A stretch of DNA of 64,000 nt from Gerris lacustris (Eukaryota; Arthropoda; Insecta; Hemiptera; Gerridae), in NCBI GenBank assembly GCA_951217055.1, contig OX578280.1:15353394-15417393 (forward strand). Direction: 5' to 3'. Below are positions 55,119-64,000 of this stretch, one piece after another; position 1 is the stretch's first letter; each line of letters begins with the position of its first letter. The notes beneath the pieces are model-generated. The model saw nothing but the letters and a program-made list of their open reading frames with translations. It was not told where the DNA came from and did no database searches. The position numbers and the translations under genes are program-made.

Positions 55119-55640
55119 TAACACAACAATATTGTCACTACAATTTAATATTAATAAACATACGCGTTTCGACATTTATATAATTTTCAGTGTAAAGTGT
55201 TAGCATAGTGAGGAAAAGACTACTACGCTATACATTTACTTTATAAACACTAAATACTATGTAAATAATACTATATAATAAAAGCTTGTAAAGTAAATAT
55301 GTAGGGTCGTAGTCTTTCACTCACTAAGCTAACACTCACACAAAAGATGATATAAATGTCGAAACCTCGTATGTTTGTTATATAAAATTGTGGTAACAAT
55401 ATTGTTGTTACTTTTTAATAACCTCTCTAGTCATAATTATGAAGTGGTACCACAACATCTCAATCAATTCAACCAATCATTTATATGACATAGACTTTTC
55501 CATTTTCCATTTATATGACATAGAATTTTCCATTTTCAGAATTAGAATACGTTGACCTAAATTGTCTGTAGTACACACAAAGCGTTAATGAACGAATACA
55601 GCGCACTTTTCCACCCAGCAGTCCCTAGATTCCATTATTT
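55119..55640. other. AT-rich stretch with imperfect inverted words
   Basis: ACGCGTTTCGACATTTATAT at about 55163 and GATATAAATGTCGAAACCTC at about 55346 are inverted relatives flanking about 190 bp. AGTGTTAGCATAGTGAGGAA and its near-complement lie just inside them. This is probably another decayed inverted-repeat element (about 55110-55410). Confidence 0.55.
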
Positions 55641-55642
55641 CA

Positions 55643-55882
55643 TTGAATTTAGTACAGAAGAAGTTTGTTTACCGTCCACGCAGGCAGAGATTGTATGACT
55701 TTAATTACTTCAACAACCCCAGTTACGATTATTTGTCTTTAGAACCCAATATTCATGATCTTGTTGCGCATCTATTACAGAACGCTATTAAAATCCATTT
55801 TGAAGAGCGTAGAGATAGGGAGAGCGTAAGGTTATTTGAGCGGGGATATTGGGTAATATCAATACCCTATATGGTCTATTAA
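55643..55882 (+). CDS. Hypothetical short frame, possible coding fragment
   Basis: The part KKFVYRPRRQRLYDFNYFNN through IHDLVAHLLQNAIKIHFEER (about 55660-55830) has balanced, protein-like composition unlike the surrounding AT-rich frames. There is no convincing ATG start and no family I recognise. The following DNA turns into small GGTAATATTAATACCCTATA repeats. It could be a remnant of a transposon ORF or an exon. Confidence 0.25.
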   Translation: MNLVQKKFVYRPRRQRLYDFNYFNNPSYDYLSLEPNIHDLVAHLLQNAIKIHFEERRDRESVRLFERGYWVISIPYMVY

Positions 55883-56384
55883 CAGGTAATATTAATAGCT
55901 CTTAAGGGGTAATATTAATACCCTATATGGTCTCTTACGCTTGTAATATGTGAAAGATTTTCCTAATTTAAATAATAATAATAAAATATACGTAGCAGCT
56001 AATTATCTTTTAAACATTTAAACGAGTGAATAAGTTTCAAAATTTTGAAAAAAAAAAAAATATTTTATTAATAATATTATTATTTAACTATTTCTTTTTT
56101 ACTCCGAATAAAATAAATATTATATAAATGAACAAAAAAGGTTTTAGAAATTAAACATTTAGAGCAAAAAAAAAAAAAAAAATTAGGGGAGGTAAGGTGT
56201 AATATAACATGTTTTAAGGGTATTCGATACTGTTATACCGCACGCAATACTATCAGTGGCGCTCCCATTATGTTATCCCCCCCCCCCCCTCCTTCTTGGG
56301 TGCGCCACTGAGTACTGTTAAGTACTATTCGTCTAGTCAATCTGAAACGTAAAAGTGTGATATTATGCTTGTCAAATTTATTTA
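55883..56384. other. AT-rich stretch, nothing recognised
   Basis: Two copies of AATATTAATACCCTATATGG-like sequence lie at 55850-55935. A C13 run lies at 56277-56289. Confidence 0.4.
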
Positions 56385-56880
56385 TTTTCCCCGGTTTTGT
56401 AAATCAGTCAAAAGTGTTTTGATTTTTTACCTAAATTCAATTTCAGTCAATTGAGCAAAATTTAAAGAGGACAGAAAGTTGCAATTAATCTGGGGGTATC
56501 TACAGGCTACGTTTAACAAACCATCTAAATTTCATTTAAAAAAATGAGTACTTTTGAGGATATAAGTGTTATTAAATGTAAGTTTGTGTACATGGGGAAG
56601 AGAAACAAATGGCCGCTTAAGGTTATAACTTATAAGGGGCAAACAATGGGCTAATTATCACTTATCATCCAAATTTAATTAAAATCGGACGAGTAGATTT
56701 TAGAATATGGTGGTTCGCAAAAATTGAGTGACAGACAGACACAGAACCAAAAATGTTCCTTGATGTCTGAAACGGATTTCTGTCTTGAAGTTTTTGAAAT
56801 GGGAGACATCAAAATTTTTCGTTCTTCAGAACGATCACGTAGCTTCCGTTACCTTCGATAATCTCGGAACCAAAAATTAT
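56385..56880 (-). repeat. R2 repeat, inverted single-arm copy
   Basis: It ends with GTAGCTTCCGTTACCTTCGA followed by TAATCTCGGAACC, the complement of the R2 head. It also contains GAGTGACAGACAGACACAG and GATGTCTGAAACGGATTTCT. Confidence 0.75.
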
Positions 56881-57602
56881 CGTAATAAACATATAAGAAA
56901 ATAGGTATGATTAATATTTTATTGCATCATATATTCATATGTGACCCTATATGCATAGATCTAATGAATCATAGTTTGCCTAAATTATGATTCGTATGTT
57001 GTACTATGATTATAGTTTAAGTTAATCTATGTTACATATGTTACGTAAAGAGGGGAAAAAAATTATACATTACAGTCTCCGTAGTATGTATCTTCACCCA
57101 TATTCGTATGTTACATATCTAAACAACAATGTAAACCTCTCATAATTCATATGAATTATATCTAACATATTTTTCCGAGTAATTATAAGAATAAATATCG
57201 AGTTTAAAGTTATAAAAGGGTAATGATAAATTGTTAGATGGCAACACTATGTTAATTTTGATATAACTTGATACACAGGATATTAAAGTTACCCTAGTTT
57301 TAAGCGGTGGCATGATGTAAAATATCGATCTATATTTTGCCTAGTTTAACGTGAGTCAGAGCCTTGAACTAATCTGAATTATTTAGCATCTAGATCTAGA
57401 TAGTGTCACATGTCCCCGCCCTTGCACAAATACATTATACAAAGCAACATTGCAGCAACAAGGACTTAAACTACAACAAAGTTTCAACAATCACTGATAA
57501 CAGAAAGAGTCAAAAACATGAACAATCTAACGAGAAGTGTCACATAAAGCACTATGTATATGTCAGTTATCTAAGTTGAAAATAATAAATTCAAATAGTC
57601 CA
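56881..57602. other. AT-rich stretch, nothing recognised
   Basis: No feature can be supported. Confidence 0.4.
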
Positions 57603-58188
57603 GAAGATAGCGTGCAAAAAAGTGTCTGACTAACATCAATCTAGAATTTTGTTAAGTTAATCTTTTGCTGCTTTTTAAGAATACATGGTCGGCTAAGTTC
57701 GTCTGCGGGACATAGCTTGACAATAGGCATTTGAAAAAAAAAAAAAAAAAAAAACGTTGGAGAGCGGCCAAATCCCGCCAATTATGGTGGTCAATGTGAT
57801 TTTCATGATCCTAATCACAAATCTAGTTAGTAGACTGAAAATCAAGTTGATGTTAATTTGATACTTGATAGGTTATTTAGTCAAATATCACTCCATATAA
57901 AAGAGGTCACCTATCAAGTGGCAAACTAACATCAACTTGATTCTCGGTCAATACTAACTAAATTTGTATTCAGGATCAAGTAAATTACAATGTCCACCAT
58001 AATTGGCCACATATAGCCGCTCTCCACCGGTTTGTTTTATTTCAAATGCCTATTGCTAAGCTATGGGCATGTGTCCGCAAACGAACTTAGCCGACCACAT
58101 AATCTTAAAAGGCACTAAAAGATTAACTTATACACAAAATTCTAGCTTGATGTTAGACAGACACTTTTATGCACGCTATCTCCTGGAG
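57603..58188. mobile_element. R3 foldback element, best-preserved ends
   Basis: The left end CCAGAAGATAGCGTGCAAAA pairs with the right end TTTATGCACGCTATCTCCTGG. The arms are about 270 bp. AGT lies directly outside both ends if the element starts at CCAG, a possible 3-bp target duplication. Confidence 0.8.
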
Positions 58189-58586
58189 TAAAAGGTAAAA
58201 CGTTTCTAAGGTAAATATGTCAACCTAAATTTATTTTTACAACGAATTTTATTAAGCTGCAGTTAACTATAAAATGTATCCTTATCGTGAGACTAACTGC
58301 TTCACTAAATTCTTTGATATTCAAATAAAGAGAATTAGATGAAAATAAGGATGAAGATGAATGCACAAAGGTAGTTTGAAACAAGAACGGTATTACCTTA
58401 GGGATTTGGAAACAAGAACATTGAATATATTGAACAGCATTAAGTTGGATTACCCTTTGTACTAAGACCGATTTCCTTTGCATAATAAGTATTTGTTGTA
58501 TTAGAAAATCGAGATAAAACTTATAAAAAAGAATGACTAGATGTTTTCGTTATTGAGTGCTAGCGTCTATTATAGACCCCATGCAT
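58189..58586. other. AT-rich stretch, nothing recognised
   Basis: No feature can be supported. Confidence 0.4.
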
Positions 58587-59961
58587 AATTGAAGCGAGCG
58601 TAGCGAGCTTCCTACATTCAACGAAATATGCTCCGTGTCTGTCTATCTGTCTGTCTGTCTGTCTGTCAGTAACGTTCACGCGTGTGACGATAACTTGAGA
58701 AAAAGTTGACCGATTTAGTTGAAATTTGGTATACATGATCCTCTTACTAATACTCAGGCTAAGTTCGTTGGACAGCGTGATCCGTCCAAGAGTTCGCGCG
58801 CAACGCTCGCGTAAACGAGAGGTTCAAAAATAAATTGGAATTTCAGGACGTGAAAAAATTCTATCATCATCTATTCGATGAGACGAACATTTTTTTTAAA
58901 TAACATTTTTTATTAAAACCAACAGCGACACCGCTATGAATTAATAAAGATCGCTAAAACTATTAAAGCGGACCTAAACGTTTAAAATAGAGAAAACAAC
59001 CTTTTTACCGATATCTTACGTTCTAACGTAACGATTTTAATAAAACTTCATTGACACCATTTGATGCACAATTGAAACAGGCATGCAAAATTTCAATTTG
59101 ATACATGCAGTAGTTTGTTTGTAGTAAAGAGATACAAATTATAAATATTGAAATGGAGATGTGGTTAGAGGAATAGTAAGAATGCGGGGCGGTTCCCTTA
59201 CTACTAGCCGCTGTACTACTACCAGACCCATTATCTATCAACTCATCATGATTCACGATAATCTATTTTCTCAATATTCAATACATATTTACTAGGCATC
59301 GCGTGGCTCTATCATTGAAGCGAGCGTATAGTAATAAATATGTATTGAATATTGAAGAAAAAGATTATTGTGAATCATGATGAGTTGATAGATAATGGGT
59401 CTGGTAGTAGTGCAGCGGCTAGTAGTAAGGGAACCACCCCGCATTCTTACTATTCCACTAACCACACATCTCTATTTCAATATTTATAATTTGTATCTCT
59501 TTGCTACAAACAAACTACTGCATGTATCACATTGAAATTTTGCATGCCTGTTTCAATTGTGCATCAGATGGTGTCTATGAAGTTTTATTAAAATCGTTAC
59601 GTTAGAACGTAAGATATCGGTAAAAAGGTTGTTTTCTCTATTTTAAACGTTTAGGCCCGCTTTAATAGTTTTAGCGATCTTTATTAATTCATAGCGGTGT
59701 CGCTGTTGGTTTTACTAAAAAATGTTATTTGAAAAAAATGTTCGTCTCATCGAATAGATGATGATAGAATCTTTTCCCGTCCTGAAATTCCAATTTAATT
59801 TTTGAACCTCTCGTTTACGCGAGCGTTGCGCGCGAACTCTTGGACGGATCACGCTGTCCAACGAACTTAGCCTGAGTATTAGTAAGAGGATCATGTATAC
59901 CAAATTTCAACTAAATCGGTCAACTTTTACTCAAGTTATCGTCACACGCGTGAACGTTACT

Positions 59962-60003
<42 letters not shown>

Positions 60004-60091
60004 GAGCATATTTCGTTGAATGTAGGAAGCTCGCTACGCTCGCTTCAATTACTATACGCTCGCTTCAATGATAGAGCCACGCGATGCCTAG
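58587..60091. mobile_element. Large palindrome, arms of about 0.7 kb
   Basis: The left arm (58587-59291) and right arm (59335-60048) are near-perfect complements. Arm outer ends start AATTGAAGCGAGCGTAGCGA and carry a (CTGT)n or (GACA)n tract. Inner ends read TCAATATTCAATACATATTT. The 43-bp spacer (59292-59334, CTAGGCATCGCGTGGCTCTA...) appears again, exactly and inverted, just outside the right arm (60049-60091), but not outside the left arm. Short frames inside the arms mirror each other and look non-coding. It resembles Foldback/Galileo-type elements. Confidence 0.85.
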
Positions 60092-60164
60092 TAATAATAA
60101 ATAATTTGTAGCATAGCAGTCAGCAGTCCGTGAAAGGCCTAGCTCTTCCAAAAGGATAATATAT

Positions 60165-60543
60165 CGAAGGGGTATATCCAAGGAGTATATCCAAGGAGTA
60201 TATCCAAGGAGTATATCCAAGGGGTATATCCAAGGGGTATATCCAAGGAGTATATCCAAGGAGTATATCCAAGGAGTATATCCAAGGAGTATATCCAAGG
60301 AGTATATCCAAGGGGTATATCCAAGGAGTATATCCAAGGAGTATATCCAAGGAGTATATCCAAGGAGTATATCCAAGGAGTATATCCAAGGGGTATATAT
60401 CCAAGGAGTATATCCAAGGAGTATATCCAAGGAGTATATCCAAGGGGTATATATCCAAGGAGTATATCCAAGGAGTATATCCAAGGAGTATATCCAAGGA
60501 GTATATCCAAGGGGTATATCCAAGGAGTATATCCAAGGGGATC
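60165..60543. repeat. Minisatellite, 13-bp unit, about 28 copies
   Basis: The unit is AAGGAGTATATCC with GGGG variants. At least two units are lengthened by a TA insertion. Because 13 is not a multiple of 3 and the unit has no stop, all three minus-strand frames are open across the array. These frames are a by-product of the repeat, not genes. Confidence 0.97.
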
Positions 60544-61084
60544 CAACTATGTATAGGTTTAGAGACGTGAAGCTGTCACTCCATTAGTTGTATATCAACG
60601 GTATTATTGCATTTCGTAACAAGATGGACGTCACTTCACTTAAGTAGCTTATCATTTATATTGCAAAATTGAGAGAACCTTTGCTAAAGTCGGGATTCGG
60701 GCCGTAAACCTAGCATGTATGTATTGTAAGGAAGGACAGAGATACTGGTTTAAATACAAAATAATACTCATTTTCTTCATTTTATGGAAACACATTGAAT
60801 CATGGATACGATTTTTGACATTTATTGCACATTATCGACATTTCAATGCTTTCCCGTTAAGTGGAGAAAACCAGTATACATTTGTCTAATTGATATAGTA
60901 GATGGATCTTAAGGAGTGAAATTATGAAACATTAATCCATTTTGATTACCATTTGGTCCACTAGGAGCTCTGATATCATATTATTATATAAATTTAGAAC
61001 TTCTATCTGCGATATATGGTACCACAATGAATACAAGTGAAAACCAATCTACCTACCATTTTTTCATCCTACTATTTTTCATGT
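60544..61084 (-). other. Probable 3' flank of the Penelope-like element
   Basis: On the minus strand this follows the endonuclease domain. It has no frame and may be the element 3' UTR. Its limit is unknown. Confidence 0.3.
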
Positions 61085-61318
61085 ATTTTTTTCGTGATAG
61101 AAATTTCTAGACTAAAACCCCACTTATGTTGATGTTCTCTGATCTCTATAGCCTCAATACCACCCTCCTGTGATACCTGTTGACAGAAGAGAGTACATGA
61201 ATGTCTTTTAAACTTGATAGGATGACCGGTTTCTTCGTGATCGTTCTTTTTTACTACTTACTGTTAACTGTTTTTGTATGCGAGTTGAGATCAGTCTTTT
61301 GGTCCTTCCGATTAGATA
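61085..61318 (-). pseudogene. Penelope-like element, GIY-YIG endonuclease part
   Basis: On the minus strand, LYLIGRTKRLISTRIQK is the YIG-T.R...R half of the GIY-YIG nuclease. After a frameshift, HEETGHPIKFKRHS, GGIEAIEIREH and KWGFSLEIS follow in the order seen in Penelope-like proteins (EH..tGH.I.F, R..EAIEI..H, LS..W). This domain nicks target DNA for Penelope retrotransposition. It is the C-terminal end of the protein whose reverse transcriptase lies at 62977-63790. The two halves are separated by an inserted DNA transposon. Confidence 0.8.
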
Positions 61319-61321
61319 TAA

Positions 61322-62973
61322 GGTTTGTTCCAACAGAGCCTCGGACGGTTCTAGAACTGCCGGGAGCATGCGCAGTATCGAAAGACCGTTCCTACACGCT
61401 TTTCGGACGGTTCTGGAACTTTTAGTCCCGTGTTCCAACAGAAAGTCGAACGGTTCTGGGACAGTCCTAGAACCGTGAAAACAGTTCCCGGACTGAAACA
61501 GGAACTCGACCAGAACTACTAATACTAATATACGGAGGCGTGTAGGTTACACTACTTCTACTGTTCAGCTGTAACCTAACATTTGTTTTCGTTTCTTTTC
61601 ATGATATCTTCTGTTTCCTAGCGTGTTTTGTTTCTCTCTCCTCAGTTAATATTTATACTACTTCTTTCTTTCTTCTTTACGTATTATTTTTTATCATGAT
61701 AGTATATTGGAATAATAAAATATAATTTATATTTTATTTATTCCTCATGATAATTAAAATTTCTCATAGCGACTTTGAGTCGTTTATAAGAATTACCTAC
61801 GATCTTTTTGTCTGTACATCCGCCGATGATTTACAGACAAGAAAAAAAACAAACAGATAAATTATTCTTATAATTTTCTTTTTTGTAGTTTTGAACCCTT
61901 TATTTGTAAATATTTCTTAATGTGTGGTTGATCTTTTCTTATATAAGGGTTTATTTTTAATAAGCCAAGATAAAATTCACATTTTATCATCCGAAACTTG
62001 ATTCCGAGATCTCTGTGAAGGAGGGGTCTTACGAACCCGGGGATATCATTAAAATCTGTTTCATATACGTCTGTATGTACGTATTCGTATGTAACTAAAC
62101 CTTTAATAACATATCGCTTCAAGATATCGTATTGAGATGCGGTTTGCGACATTATTTAAAACTTTTGTCGGAAAAACTGATGGCGACAAACCCGAACATC
62201 GTAGCTCACGACGTTTCGGAGCTGTAGTCACTTAAGCACGAAATCGGTCTGTCGACGATAACTTCAGTAGACATTATTTGATTTCTATTTTATTTGGGGT
62301 ATATATTATTATGTGTCCTATTTGGTAGATTGTACCTATACTTTTTGGGCACAAGTGGTTTTGGAGATATTGGCATTTTAATGTTTTTACTACCATGAAA
62401 ATGGGTGTAAATACTGAGCTCTCTCTTGATCGCGTATTGATTCCACAACATTTCATGGAAGTCATGTGTAGGATTTCCACACCGGTACTTTTTATATGAT
62501 TTAACAGTTAATGTTTAAAAAAATTACAATTTATACAAACAAATTTTTAATAGGCAACGGCAACTGAAACTAAAAGACAGGATTGTTACGAGCCTGACGA
62601 ATCCCAAATGTGAGAGCGAAATATAATCATTCAGAAATGACAGTGTGATAAATTTGTAATTTTAAAAACTATTTGCTCTAATGTGCATTCTTATAAACTT
62701 TGTTGAGTTTAACAATAGAATATGTTCACGTAAGTAATCCATAATCCATTTTTGAGTGAACATAAACAAAACAAGTGGAGAGATACGAAGAGGAAAATAA
62801 AAACAAGATAAAGAGAGGTAACATGAAGGTTGCAGTTCTGAAAGAGTTCTTAAATCGTTCCAACAGGCTCCTCTTTTTGAATCAGTTCTGAACCAGTCCT
62901 CATAGACGCATGCGCATTAAAAAATCCTGAACTGGTTCTAGAACCGTCCTCGAATTGGCTGTTGGAACAAACC
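61322..62973. mobile_element. PIF/Harbinger-type element inserted in the Penelope-like element
   Basis: The ends share GGTTTGTTCCAACAG exactly inverted, followed by a second shared GGACGGTTCTAGAAC at about 20 bp in. TAA lies directly outside both ends (61319-61321 and 62974-62976), the TWA duplication of PIF/Harbinger. Subterminal regions are full of GGTTCTAGAACC-type words and ATGCGCATGCG. No recognisable transposase or Myb-like protein is present, only a 94-codon frame of unknown function. It is therefore probably non-autonomous. Confidence 0.85.
61868..62152 (-). CDS. Uncharacterised 94-residue protein inside the Harbinger-type element
   Basis: The frame starts with a true ATG in an AATAATG context and ends with TAA. 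It begins MSQTASQYDILKRYVIKG, has a middle DFNDIPGFVRPLLHRDLGIK, and ends in a Lys-rich tail (KGSKLQKRKL). Composition is even, unlike spurious frames in this AT-rich DNA. I recognise no domain, and it does not look like the Harbinger DDE transposase or its Myb/SANT partner. It may be an accessory ORF, a captured exon, or chance. Confidence 0.35.
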   Translation of the reverse strand: MSQTASQYDILKRYVIKGLVTYEYVHTDVYETDFNDIPGFVRPLLHRDLGIKFRMIKCEFYLGLLKINPYIRKDQPHIKKYLQIKGSKLQKRKL

Positions 62974-62976
62974 TAA

Positions 62977-63790
62977 TGTTTTGCCACAACTGTAAGGGAC
63001 TAGGTAGACACCCCAAGTTTTAAGATCAAGGTTAACTTTCGGTGATTTCAGGAGGCCTATGGTGGACATGTGAGTGTTAAAAGTGGCTCCAACGTCCCTT
63101 CGACGTATGGGAGATAAGTCTTCTGTTCTTTATTGAGTGAAGTCAACGGTGATCTCTTCGCGACGGACGGCTCTCAGTGTGTCTTCTTTAGTTTGGTTGG
63201 TCTTCTTCATTACCAGCATATCCAAAAGAGGTAGAAGACATTTCTTCTCTTCAATTTAATAGCAAATTGAATTTTCCTATGAGTCCATAAATTCATATGA
63301 CGGAGAAAGTCATTTAAATTGGTTTTTCCGTGTTTCCTTTGAAGGAAAACATCATCGACATATCATCACCAACAAGACGATTTCGGAGCAGCAAAAGCTA
63401 GCTCTATCTAACGGGTGACAAAGGGATACCCATGGGGTCATCTTCATTCATGGCTTTTCGGCAGAGCGTAGAGAAGTGGCGGCTTCGGGTCTGTGCAGAG
63501 AAGAATCTTTTCTTCGTCTGCCAACGATGAGTCCTTAATAAGTTTGTTTATCTCCGATTTCACTCATAGCGTAGGGTTCCAGATCTTACTATATGTGCAA
63601 TGTGCAGTCCTCAAGTAGAGCCGTCATCTTCGATTTAAAGTTGTCCTTATACATCACAACCACAGTTAGAGTTGAAGTAGTTTGCGTAGAGCCTCCGGTT
63701 TTGTGATGTTCTTCGTGGGTGGTTAGGTGGTTTGCTGCGGAGGATAAGGCCGGGATACGTCTTGGCAGTTAAACTCTGACAAAGGCAGCA
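62977..63790 (-). pseudogene. Penelope-like element, reverse transcriptase part (broken)
   Basis: On the minus strand, in several frames, the order is that of Penelope-like reverse transcriptases. VVVMYKDNFKSKMTALLED comes first, then PPLLYALPKSHE (PR.YGLPK.HK region) and PMGIPLSPV (MGSPLSP). The catalytic YVDDVF follows, with the YVDD codons at 63352-63363, then LNDFLRHMN and the LPLLDMLV motif at about 63211-63232. TYLPYVEG (PY..G region) is next. It ends VYLVPYSCGKT, the start of the GIY-YIG domain. Multiple stops and frameshifts make it non-functional. The N-terminus fades near 63790. Confidence 0.85.
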
Positions 63791-64000
63791 AAGGCATAGT
63801 GTAAATTTCTCTAACATTTTAATTTTTTTAAATTTTATTTTAGTGATCATGTCCAAGAATAATAAAATGGTCAATATAAATAATTTAAATCTAACAATTC
63901 CTCTGCTATGTCATTGATTAACTTAATTTACAAGCAAATTAAATTCTATCTATCAGAATAAAATATTTACATTTTTTTTTCACAAGAAAATGCAATTAGA
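63791..64000. other. AT-rich end of the window
   Basis: Nothing recognised. It may contain the 5' end of the Penelope-like element. Confidence 0.4.

Noticed and set aside
59023..59256. 77-residue minus-strand frame inside the palindrome arm
   Set aside because: It starts without ATG, the mirrored arm has changes that do not preserve it, and no domain is visible.
60065..60546. Three overlapping frames of 135-152 residues on the minus strand
   Set aside because: They are readings of the 13-bp minisatellite, whose unit lacks stops in every frame. No start context or domain is present.

Overview
The window is AT-rich eukaryotic DNA, by eye only about one third G+C. It reads as repeat-dominated intergenic or intronic sequence from an animal. 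Support for that comes from an intact Ty3/gypsy retrotransposon of mag type, a broken Penelope-like element with a GIY-YIG domain, the RNase H end of an I/Jockey-type LINE, a Tc1/mariner transposase tail, and PIF/Harbinger-type elements with TAA and TTA target duplications. The mixture suggests an arthropod, but the species cannot be fixed from sequence alone. No complete host gene is visible. One GC-rich island at 23296-23491 looks like a possible host exon.

Layout. 1-4512: a 2.2-kb element with perfect 20-bp terminal inverted repeats, containing one copy of repeat family R1 and followed by a second, inverted R1 copy. 5651-14334: a foldback element (R3), a 32-bp tandem array, a 1.4-kb satellite with higher-order structure, and smaller inverted-repeat elements (R4, R5). 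15600-22830: inverted-repeat elements, a transposase pseudogene and a 74-bp array grown from R4. 23624-24748: a TTA-flanked MITE that sits inside an R4 copy and itself carries an R8 repeat. 26160-38830: R3, a long foldback, two tRNA-like repeats (R7), minisatellites and a LINE remnant. 39652-46445: R5 with a tiny retroposon inside it, then the mag element in a 122-bp-LTR, 4,265-bp copy. 50160-53480: a fragment that may start a tyrosine-recombinase-like ORF (R6) and a 5S rRNA-like segment. 57600-60540: R3, a palindrome with arms of about 0.7 kb, and a 13-bp minisatellite. 61085-63790: a Penelope-like element interrupted by a 1.65-kb PIF/Harbinger-type insertion.

The only gene that looks functional is the 1310-codon gag-pol of the mag element at 41993-45925. 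Its two LTRs are identical by eye, its target duplication is exact, and its primer-binding site matches tRNA-Ser(GCT), so it is probably very young and may be mobile. Everything else is decayed or non-autonomous mobile DNA, much of it nested so that the order of insertion can be read. C or G runs of 10-21 bases recur through the window. Repeat labels R1-R8 are local names used only here.
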